Below the pieces are notes generated by a model that worked only from the letters and a program-made list of their open reading frames with translations, was not told the DNA's origin and ran no database searches. The translations under genes were made by a program, and so were the position numbers. 33,532 nt of DNA, taken from NCBI GenBank assembly GCA_018054125.1, contig JAGPKD010000007.1:1-33532 (forward strand), read 5' to 3'. Positions within the stretch are counted from its first letter, which is position 1; each line of letters opens with the position of its first letter. Positions 27,660 through 33,532 of this stretch are shown piece after piece. This DNA is from Candidatus Oleihabitans oleiphilus. GTDB lineage: Bacteria > Atribacterota > Phoenicimicrobiia > Phoenicimicrobiales > Stramentimicrobiaceae.

Positions 27660-27721
27660 GAATAATGAAATTTCCCAGAAATTTCATTATTCAAGGGGAA
27701 TTCTTCCCCTTGATAACCCCT
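27660..27721. repeat. Palindromic core repeat, copy D, with its leading hairpin
   Basis: A perfect 14-bp leading hairpin spans 27660-27692 (GAATAATGAAATTT against AAATTTCATTATTC, loop CCCAG). It shares its last bases with the core at 27689-27721, which has the same GGGG-CCCC arms as the others. The spacer between C and D is repeated almost letter for letter between E and F. Confidence 0.88.
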
Positions 27722-27818
27722 TTATTTCCATCTCAATCTAATCATTATTATTAAGCAAAGAGAATATATATCTTTTAATATCTTGTCTTTTAATATTTTT
27801 TATAACAAATCAATTCCT

Positions 27819-27895
27819 TATCTTGAGGTATCGGAATTATTGAAAATTCTCTACCTCAAGATATTCAAGGGGAATTCTTCCCCTTGACAACCCCT
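27819..27895. repeat. Palindromic core repeat, copy E, with a different leading hairpin
   Basis: The leading stem is TATCTTGAGGTA (27819-27830) against TACCTCAAGATA (27852-27863), a perfect 12 bp with an inner GAATT/AATTC pair. This sequence is unrelated to the stems of D and F, yet is in the same position directly before the core (27863-27895). Confidence 0.88.
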
Positions 27896-27973
27896 GAAAT
27901 GCATAATATCAAACTCAATATATATTATTTTCTTAATTATTTTATCCTTCAAGATTATTCTTTGTATATTTAA

Positions 27974-28035
27974 GAATAATGAAACTTCCTAGTAATTTCA
28001 TTATTCAAGGGGAATCCTTCCCCTTGAGAACCCCT
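27974..28035. repeat. Palindromic core repeat, copy F, with its leading hairpin
   Basis: The leading stem GAATAATGAAA (27974-27984) pairs with TTTCATTATTC (27996-28006) around an 11-base loop. The core is 28003-28035. E and F start 140 bases apart. The spacer 27896-27973 is a near-copy of the one between C and D, shortened by about a dozen bases. Confidence 0.88.
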
Positions 28036-28205
28036 GAAATAATCTATTATCTTATAATTATTAACTATTATAATGTTTTGAAAAAATTCTATCCATTCTC
28101 CTGCTTCTTGCCTATCTCTTTGTAAGAAAATTTAGACAAGGTTGAAGAAATCAATTTCAGTCCTTACCCTGAGAAGAAAGAAGGGAATTGTGGTTACGTA
28201 GACTC

Positions 28206-28307
28206 CCACGTCTTTACAGACGTGGCACTCACTTTTACAGACTAATGTCTGTCCCGATTTGTCGGGAACTTGCTCTCATCCCCACCTTTACAGGCGGGGA
28301 GTTCCCG
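28206..28307. other. Cluster of four GC-rich hairpins, probable structured RNA or mobile-element end
   Basis: Four perfect or near-perfect hairpins lie in 102 bases: CCACGTCT/AGACGTGG with loop TTAC (28206-28225), ACAGAC/GTCTGT with loop TAAT (28237-28252), CCCGA/TCGGG with loop TTTG (28253-28266), and a nested stem with CGGGAACT/AGTTCCCG outside and CCCC-A-CCT/AGG-C-GGGG inside with loop TTAC (28263-28307). The third and fourth share bases, so only one can form at a time. TTTACAG recurs three times. The block is much more GC-rich than its surroundings. It starts 21 bases past the rpe stop. GC-rich subterminal hairpins are known in IS200/IS605-type elements, but no transposase or TnpB gene is seen. 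Confidence 0.7.
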
Positions 28308-28327
28308 CTAGATTAAATGCATTGCTA

Positions 28328-28999
28328 CTATGATAATTTCAATATTTTTTGTATATTTTCGATTACTTTTTCTGGATACTGAGCTTTAAATATTTCCGAA
28401 CCGACAACTAAAATATTGGCGCCAGCCTGCTTTACCTTCACTATATTTTTGCTATTAATCCCTCCATCTACTTGAATAGCTATATCTTTTTCACTTTGTT
28501 CTATTATTTCTCGAGCATCAGCAATTTTTAATAACATAGAAGGTATAAATTGTTGTCCACCAAAACCGGGATTAACAGTCATAATCAATATTATGTTCAG
28601 TTTATCTAAAACATATTTAATCATTTCTAAAGGAGTAGAAGGATTAAGAGCTACTCCCGCTTTTAATCCACAATCAAGAATCATTTGCAATGTTTTATCT
28701 AAATGTGGGCATGTTTCCACATGAATAATGAGACTATCTTGTTTATTAATAACCTCAGAAAAGTCTTTAATATATCTTTCTGGCTTTTCAACCATTAAGT
28801 GAACACTAAGAGGAAGATTAGTATTCTTTCTGATTGTAGCAACAATCTTGGGGCCAAAAGTGATGTTTGGAACAAAATTACCATCCATAATATCCAGATG
28901 CACTAAATCTACCTTATTTTTTTCCAGCATAGACAGAACTTCTCTCAAACAAGAAAAATCTGCATTTAATATGGATGCAGCTAATTGTTTTTTAGTCAT
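28328..28999 (-). CDS. rpe: Ribulose-phosphate 3-epimerase
   Basis: It interconverts ribulose 5-phosphate and xylulose 5-phosphate in the pentose phosphate pathway. The 223-residue TIM barrel has SILNADFSCL, VHLDIMDGNFVPNITFGP (metal-binding His and Asp), VHLMVEKPERY, MTVNPGFGGQQF and QVDGGIN. Everything is intact. It starts with ATG behind AGGAAGG, 33 bases after the comM-like gene. It is the last gene before the repeat region. Confidence 0.98.
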   Translation of the reverse strand: MTKKQLAASILNADFSCLREVLSMLEKNKVDLVHLDIMDGNFVPNITFGPKIVATIRKNTNLPLSVHLMVEKPERYIKDFSEVINKQDSLIIHVETCPHLDKTLQMILDCGLKAGVALNPSTPLEMIKYVLDKLNIILIMTVNPGFGGQQFIPSMLLKIADAREIIEQSEKDIAIQVDGGINSKNIVKVKQAGANILVVGSEIFKAQYPEKVIENIQKILKLS

Positions 29000-29032
29000 T
29001 TTGTGACCTTCCTATTTAATAAGCTAATTTTT

Positions 29033-30568
29033 TTATATTAGATATTCTCTATCCAGGCTTCTATATTGAATTGCTTCAGCAATATGAATCGTTTGAATTT
29101 CGTCAGTAAAATTAAGGTCAGCAATGGTTCTGGACAATTTTAATATTTTATCATAAGCCCGAGCACTTAATTTTAGTTTTTCCATAGCCTGGCTTAATAA
29201 ATTCCATCCCTCTTTGGATAATTGGCAATATTTTTCAATATCTTTTCTATTCATCTGGGAATTACTAAAAATATGTCTATTTTTAAAGCGGGTCAGCTGG
29301 ATTTTTCTTGCTTTCTCAATACGTTTTCTTATTTCCTCGGAAGTATCACTTTTCTTATCTTTATTTACCAATTCTTTGTAATCAAGTCTTGGCACTTCAA
29401 TTTGAATATCAATTCTATCTAATAAAGGGCCAGAGATTCTGGCTCTATACTTTTGAATTTGATAGGAGGTGCAGGTACATTGCTTTACTGGATCCCCAAA
29501 ATAACCACAGGGACAGGGATTGGCAGCTGCCACCAGCATAAAACGCGATAAATAAGTAACTGAACGTAAAGCCCTAGAAATAGTTACTTTTCCATTTTCC
29601 AGAGGTTGTCGCAATGATTCTAACGCAGAGCGACTAAACTCAGGAAGTTCATCCAAAAATAGTACACCGTTATGAGCTAAGCTAATTTCACCAGGTTTAG
29701 GTATTGTTCCCCCACCAATAAGACCAATATCACTAATAGTATGATGGGGAGAGCGAAAAGGTCTTCTGGTCATAATGGGATATTTTCGATCAGTTAAATT
29801 GGAAATACTGTATAAACGAGTAATTTCTATTGCTTCTTCCAGGGTTAAAGTTGGTAAAATGGTGGGAATACGTTTTGCTAACATAGTTTTACCAGAACCA
29901 GGAGGTCCGGTCATAATTACATTATGACCTCCAGCAGCTGCTACTTCTAATGCTCTTTTAGCATGATGTTGACCTTTGACCTCAGAAAAGTCTATAGAGT
30001 AATTATCAATATTTTTCATTAATTCTTCTTTATTGACATAAACTGGTAGTATTTCTAGTTCCTGATTTAAAAATTGAACCACTTCTCTTAAATTAGAAGA
30101 TGGGTAAATATTAATTCCATCTACAATGGCAGCTTCACGAGCATTTTCTAAGGGTACAATTAAATTTTTAATTCCATTTTTTTTAGCCATCAAGGCAATA
30201 GATAAAACACCATTAACTGGTCTTATGCTACCATTAAGAGAAAGTTCACCAATAATAATAAAATCTTTAAAAGGGATTGCCTCCATTTGCTCATTAGCAA
30301 TTAGTACCCCAATGGCAATTGGTAAATCTAAAGCTGGGCCTTCTTTTTTGACATCTGCCGGTGCTAAATTAACAGTAATCCTTTGCATAGGAAAATGATA
30401 TTCAGCATTTTTTAAAGCAGACCTTACTCTCTCTCTTGATTCTTGTATCGCGGTATCAGGTAAACCAACAATATTAAAAGACGGTAAGCCATTAGAAACA
30501 TATACTTCTACTTCCACAATGAATGCTTCTACACCTAAAAGTGCAGAACTACGTAGTTTAGAAATCAA
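29033..30568 (-). CDS. comM: YifB/ComM family Mg-chelatase-like AAA+ ATPase
   Basis: A 511-residue protein. The N-terminal ~170 residues are the Lon-protease-like (ChlI-type) domain. The AAA+ domain has Walker A GPPGSGKT at 221-228 and Walker [13 protein letters not shown] Cys-rich motif [17 protein letters not shown] is typical of the family and precedes the C-terminal Mg-chelatase domain. In Haemophilus and Vibrio, ComM is a helicase promoting branch migration of transformed DNA, but the family is also widespread in bacteria not known to be competent. It starts with TTG at 30568, behind AGGTG, since no ATG is near the family N-terminus ([13 protein letters not shown]). Confidence 0.94.
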   Translation of the reverse strand: MISKLRSSALLGVEAFIVEVEVYVSNGLPSFNIVGLPDTAIQESRERVRSALKNAEYHFPMQRITVNLAPADVKKEGPALDLPIAIGVLIANEQMEAIPFKDFIIIGELSLNGSIRPVNGVLSIALMAKKNGIKNLIVPLENAREAAIVDGINIYPSSNLREVVQFLNQELEILPVYVNKEELMKNIDNYSIDFSEVKGQHHAKRALEVAAAGGHNVIMTGPPGSGKTMLAKRIPTILPTLTLEEAIEITRLYSISNLTDRKYPIMTRRPFRSPHHTISDIGLIGGGTIPKPGEISLAHNGVLFLDELPEFSRSALESLRQPLENGKVTISRALRSVTYLSRFMLVAAANPCPCGYFGDPVKQCTCTSYQIQKYRARISGPLLDRIDIQIEVPRLDYKELVNKDKKSDTSEEIRKRIEKARKIQLTRFKNRHIFSNSQMNRKDIEKYCQLSKEGWNLLSQAMEKLKLSARAYDKILKLSRTIADLNFTDEIQTIHIAEAIQYRSLDREYLI

Positions 30569-30599
30569 AGGAACACCTGCAATTATTATTAAATTTCTT

Positions 30600-30959
30600 T
30601 TATTGTATAAAAGCGTTGGTAATATGTTTTATTTCTTTTAATAAATTCTTATCCAAAAGGATAGCAATAACATCGAATCGAAAATATTTATCTTTAATAT
30701 TTTTCTTTTTGATATAAAATTGAGCAACCTTTATAATTTTATTTCTTTTGTAAGTGGTTAGTGCTTCTTCAGGGGTACCATATCTATTTGATTTTCTACA
30801 CTTTACTTCAATAAAACAAATATAATTGCTTTTTTCAGCAATTATATCTATTTCACCAAACGATACTTTATAATTTTCCTCTAAAATACGGTAACCTCTA
30901 TTTTTAAGATAATTACTGGCTAATTTTTCTCCGGCCTTCCCTTTTCCTATATTATTCAT
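30600..30959 (-). CDS. yraN: UPF0102 / YraN family putative nuclease
   Basis: A 119-residue protein with [35 protein letters not shown] and FIEVKCR, the restriction-endonuclease-like core (Asp, Glu and Lys in GEID...EVK). Its cellular role is not established. It overlaps the end of rnhB by 8 bases and is 31 bases from comM; the rnhB-yraN-comM neighbourhood recurs across many bacteria and hints at a shared nucleic-acid function. Confidence 0.95.
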   Translation of the reverse strand: MNNIGKGKAGEKLASNYLKNRGYRILEENYKVSFGEIDIIAEKSNYICFIEVKCRKSNRYGTPEEALTTYKRNKIIKVAQFYIKKKNIKDKYFRFDVIAILLDKNLLKEIKHITNAFIQ

Positions 30960-31683
30960 ATAAGCTTTTTTGTTTAGGATATTTTATTTCTTTATATTTA
31001 TCTATTATTACACCTTTAAATGTTTTACGATGTATGGGAGATATTCCATTTTCCTTAATAGCCTCAAGATGATTTTTGGTTCCATACCCCATATTTTTAT
31101 TAAATTGATAAAGGGGATATTTTTCATGAAATTTTCTCATTATACCGTCACGATACACCTTAGCAATAACTGATGCGGCGGCTATAGAAATACTTTTATC
31201 CTCACCTCTGATAAGGTTATCTTGAGGAGTCAAGATATAAGGAATTTTAAAAGCATCAACTAAAATATAATCAGGATATTGTTCTAAGGACCGGAGAGCT
31301 CTTTTCATTGCTAAAAAAGTTGACTGAGCAATATTTATTCTATCAATAGTATCAGCATCAACTAAGCCAATACCTATATCGCATAATTTATCAGAAATTA
31401 ATTGCGAAACATACTCTCTTCTAATTTTGTTTATTTTTTTTGAATCTTTCAAATAGGCAACAAAAAAAGAATCAACTTCTTTTATTACGACCGCTGCTGC
31501 CACCACCGGACCAGCTAAAGCCCCTCTACCTACTTCATCAATACCGGCAATATAATGATAACCAGAAAGCGATAGTTCTTTTTCTAAACGTTTTAGTCTT
31601 TCAATCCTCAATCTTTCCTGGTATAAAAAATAGATTTTTTTTCTTAAACTATAAATTTTACTAAGAAAAACTGCCTTTTCCAA
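30952..31683 (-). CDS. rnhB: Ribonuclease HII
   Basis: It removes ribonucleotides from RNA-DNA hybrids. The active-site motif GIDEVGRGALAGPVVAAAVV contains D49 and E50. YILVDAF carries another Asp, and SIAAASVIAKVYRDGIM is the C-terminal signature. The ~45 residues before the catalytic motif resemble a shortened form of the N-terminal extension of the Bacillus enzyme. The start is uncertain: TTG at 31683 is first in frame but has no ribosome-binding site, whereas TTG at 31611 (giving MRIERLKRLEKEL) follows CAGGAAAGA closely. Confidence 0.95.
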   Translation of the reverse strand: MEKAVFLSKIYSLRKKIYFLYQERLRIERLKRLEKELSLSGYHYIAGIDEVGRGALAGPVVAAAVVIKEVDSFFVAYLKDSKKINKIRREYVSQLISDKLCDIGIGLVDADTIDRINIAQSTFLAMKRALRSLEQYPDYILVDAFKIPYILTPQDNLIRGEDKSISIAAASVIAKVYRDGIMRKFHEKYPLYQFNKNMGYGTKNHLEAIKENGISPIHRKTFKGVIIDKYKEIKYPKQKSLYE

Positions 31684-31703
31684 TTTAACTTAACAAATTT
31701 TTA

Positions 31704-32036
31704 TTATGTTAATAATCCTTTTTGACCTACTCTGTCTCTTAGATAATATAATTTGGCTTTTCTGGTAGAACCTTTTTTAATAAGAATAATCTTTTCTATA
31801 TTGGGAGAATTTATGGGAAATATTTTTTCTATTCCGATACCTTTGGTAACTTTTCTTACCGTAATGGTTTCTCTAGTTCCACCGTGTTTTCTAGCAATTA
31901 AGATACCTCTGAAAATTTGTATCCTTTTTCGTTCTCCTTCCGTAATCTTTTGATGTACCTCTATTAAGTCTCCAGGACTTACTTCCAACTTTTCTTTTTT
32001 CAATTGCCCATCTTCAATATGTTTTATATAATCCAT
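31704..32036 (-). CDS. rplS: 50S ribosomal protein L19
   Basis: A 110-residue L19, normal length. Typical sequence: SPGDLIEVHQKITEGERKRIQIFRGILIARKHGG, then TVRKVTKGIGIEKIFPINSPNIEKI and KAKLYYLRDR. The ATG at 32036 (MDYIKHIEDGQLKK) has GAGAGGAAAT upstream. A longer reading to 32081 would overlap trmD and is not family-like. Confidence 0.98.
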   Translation of the reverse strand: MDYIKHIEDGQLKKEKLEVSPGDLIEVHQKITEGERKRIQIFRGILIARKHGGTRETITVRKVTKGIGIEKIFPINSPNIEKIILIKKGSTRKAKLYYLRDRVGQKGLLT

Positions 32037-32055
32037 CTCTATTTCCTCTCTTTTC

Positions 32056-32802
32056 TTAGTCAGATGTTTTAAAATCATCAATTATTTTTAGTTCTTCTTT
32101 AGTAAACTTTCTATCTATTAACAGGTCTGGTCTTCGGATCATGGTTCTCAAGAGAGACTGTTTTCTTCTCCATTTTTCAATCTTTTTATGATTACCGGAT
32201 AACAATATCTCTGGTACTTTATACCCTCTATATTCTTCAGGCCTAGTAAAGTGAGGATAATCAAGTAAACCATCAAAAAATGAATCATTCCTCATCGATT
32301 CTTCCTTCCCCAGGACACCAGGTAGCATTCTAATGATAACATCGATCATAACCATAACCGGTATCTCACCGCCTGTTAATACATAGTCTCCAATAGAAAT
32401 TTCTTCTGCCTTGATTAGCCTATGAATTCTATCATCAATGCCCTCATATCTTCCACAGATAAAAATAATTTTCTCTCTGGTTGATAATTCTTTTGCGATT
32501 TCTTGATTAAACAGTTTACCCTGTGCTGATGCTATAATAATCTTGCTATTTATCCAACCCGGGTCTTTTTTATAAATATCTTCTACCGCTTCTACGATTG
32601 GTTCCGGTTTTAATACCATGCCTGGTCCACCACCATAGGAATAGTCATCAACACTTTTATGTTTATCTTTGGTAAAATTTCTAATATCTATTATATTTAT
32701 CTTTACTAATTTCTTTTCCTGCGCTCTTTTGACAATGCTTTCCGAAAATGGTGAAGTAAACATATTCGGGAAAATGGTTAATATAATTATTTCCATTTTC
32801 AT
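32056..32802 (-). CDS. trmD: tRNA (guanine37-N1)-methyltransferase
   Basis: It methylates G37 next to the anticodon with S-adenosylmethionine, preventing frameshifts. The trefoil-knot SPOUT fold motifs are there: IFPNMF near the start, DDYSYGGGPGMVLKPEPIVEA, ICGRYEGIDDR, and EISIGDYVLTGGEIPVMVMIDVIIRMLPGVLG, the deep knot and SAM site. The C-terminal HFTRPEEYRGYKVPEILLSGNH binds tRNA. ATG at 32802 follows AAGGGA. It is placed directly after khpA, with no rimM between. Confidence 0.98.
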   Translation of the reverse strand: MKMEIIILTIFPNMFTSPFSESIVKRAQEKKLVKINIIDIRNFTKDKHKSVDDYSYGGGPGMVLKPEPIVEAVEDIYKKDPGWINSKIIIASAQGKLFNQEIAKELSTREKIIFICGRYEGIDDRIHRLIKAEEISIGDYVLTGGEIPVMVMIDVIIRMLPGVLGKEESMRNDSFFDGLLDYPHFTRPEEYRGYKVPEILLSGNHKKIEKWRRKQSLLRTMIRRPDLLIDRKFTKEELKIIDDFKTSD

Positions 32803-32833
32803 ATTAATCCCTTGAATGGTAATTTTATTTTAC

Positions 32834-33064
32834 TTATTCGCTAATTTCAATTATAGTCCTCTTTTTTTCTTTTATAGTAGCCGCATTAATGACTGTTCTA
32901 ATGGACTTAATTACTCTTCCCTGTTTACCAATAATTTTTCCTAAATCAGCTGGATCTGCTGTTATTTGCAAAACTATAACATCTTCTTTTTCAATTTTTT
33001 TAACTATGAGTTTTTCTGGAAAATCAACAATTAATTTTAGTAAATATTCAACTAATTCTGCCAA
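32834..33064 (-). CDS. khpA: KH-domain RNA-binding protein KhpA
   Basis: A 76-residue single KH domain with the RNA-binding GXXG loop in KIIGKQGRVIKSIRTVI. The family binds RNA, often with KhpB, and lies between rpsP and rimM/trmD in very many bacteria. The start is TTG at 33064, behind TTGGAG eight bases upstream. A full-length KH fold requires this start. Confidence 0.96.
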   Translation of the reverse strand: MAELVEYLLKLIVDFPEKLIVKKIEKEDVIVLQITADPADLGKIIGKQGRVIKSIRTVINAATIKEKKRTIIEISE

Positions 33065-33170
33065 TAATTCATCTCCAAGAAATCTGAATGAGTTTATTTA
33101 TTATAAATAATCAAATTAATTATATGCAATAATATGCAATATATATATACAATAAATGGGTATTACAATT

Positions 33171-33413
33171 TTACAATACACCATTTTTTTTAAACAAAGA
33201 TTCCACAGTCTTGGTCATTTTTACACCTTGCTTAATCCATTTTAAGCTTTCTTCTTTATCTATTTGAAAAACATATGGTTCAAAAGTAGGTTGATAGTAG
33301 CCCAATATTTTTATAAATCTTCCATCTCTTGGTTTACGAGAATCTATAACTACAATTTTATAACAAGGATTCTTTTTAGCACCTTCTCTTTTTAGCTTTA
33401 TTGTTGCTGACAT
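33171..33413 (-). CDS. rpsP: 30S ribosomal protein S16
   Basis: An 80-residue S16: KLKREGAKKNPCYKIVVIDSRKPRDGRFIKILGYYQPT, with YKIVV and the RDGRFI-x-x-LGYY core motif. Typical S16 has Arg-Met-Gly near the start (RMGAKKRPFYRIV); here the equivalent is REGAKKNPCYKIV. Length is normal. ATG at 33413 follows TATGGAGGAAAAAT, an excellent site. Confidence 0.98.
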   Translation of the reverse strand: MSATIKLKREGAKKNPCYKIVVIDSRKPRDGRFIKILGYYQPTFEPYVFQIDKEESLKWIKQGVKMTKTVESLFKKNGVL

Positions 33414-33464
33414 ATTTTTCCTCCATAGAATAATATTTATTACTAAAATACTATGTTCAAAATT

Positions 33465-33532
33465 TTACCTCATAAAAGGTATTAATGATTTTTTACTAAC
33501 ATTTTGTTGTTTTAAATATTTCTTCATTTTAA
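33465..33532 (-). CDS. 3' end of an upstream gene, probably ffh (signal recognition particle protein)
   Basis: An open frame enters from the right edge and ends at a TAA at 33467-33465. The 21 visible residues are lysine-rich (KMKKYLKQQNVSKKSLIPFMR), like the tails of many Ffh M domains. ffh usually lies just upstream of rpsP. The fragment is too short to prove identity, so the name rests on gene order. Confidence 0.4.
   Translation of the reverse strand, partial: KMKKYLKQQNVSKKSLIPFMR

Larger units (their letters stand above)
27524..28327. other. Repeat-rich gene-free region between rpe and der
   Basis: 804 bases with no gene. It holds four copies of the palindromic core (27537, 27689, 27863, 28003), a duplicated spacer between them, a stretch at 28036-28205 in which I recognise nothing, and the GC-rich hairpin cluster at 28206-28307. 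Short readable fragments exist but none is a credible gene. Confidence 0.85.

Noticed and set aside
27537-28035. CRISPR array
   Set aside because: The regularly spaced palindromes recall one, but spacers are 107-141 bases, they are partly repeated rather than unique, and no cas gene is present.
32037-32081. Upstream extension of rplS
   Set aside because: It overlaps trmD and adds residues not present in L19; the inner ATG has a good ribosome-binding site.

Overview
The window is an AT-rich stretch of bacterial chromosome carrying housekeeping genes, essentially all on the minus strand. Read in transcription order (high to low coordinates) it runs: a probable ffh tail - rpsP - khpA - trmD - rplS - rnhB - yraN - comM/yifB - rpe - an 800-base gene-free region of repeats - der - plsY - topA - xerC - hslV - hslU - (promoter) rpsB - tsf - pyrH - frr - uppS - cdsA - dxr - rseP - ispG - a family-2 glycosyltransferase - (promoter) a nine-gene rotary V/A-type ATPase operon (H-I-K-E-C-F-A-B-D) - tRNA-Arg(CCG) - plsC-like acyltransferase - an NHL/TPR membrane protein - the start of an AmmeMemoRadiSam system B (MEMO1-like) gene. 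The low GC, bacterial gene order and use of a V/A-type ATPase suggest an anaerobic, deep-branching or candidate-phylum bacterium. Atribacterota is my guess and cannot be proved from this window.

The rpsP-rpe block is ribosome biogenesis and genome maintenance, with rimM missing from its usual place between khpA and trmD. The topA-xerC-hslV-hslU block covers topology, chromosome-dimer resolution and proteolysis. The rpsB-ispG block is the classical translation, UMP kinase, undecaprenyl, CDP-diacylglycerol and MEP-isoprenoid supercluster. The ATPase operon begins at a strong promoter. Its K-ring subunit has the residues known to bind Na+ in the Enterococcus hirae ring, so I predict a sodium-coupled enzyme.

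The most unusual content is non-coding. A 33-base palindromic core occurs six times, as three pairs with similar spacing (2173-2364, 27537-27721, 27863-28035). Four copies are preceded by a second hairpin whose sequence varies while its pairing is kept. A rearranged relative sits between hslU and rpsB. A separate cluster of four GC-rich hairpins, two of them mutually exclusive, lies just downstream of rpe (28206-28307). No CRISPR array, intact transposase or rRNA is visible. Many genes start with TTG, and several starts were moved inward from the longest reading frame on ribosome-binding-site evidence.
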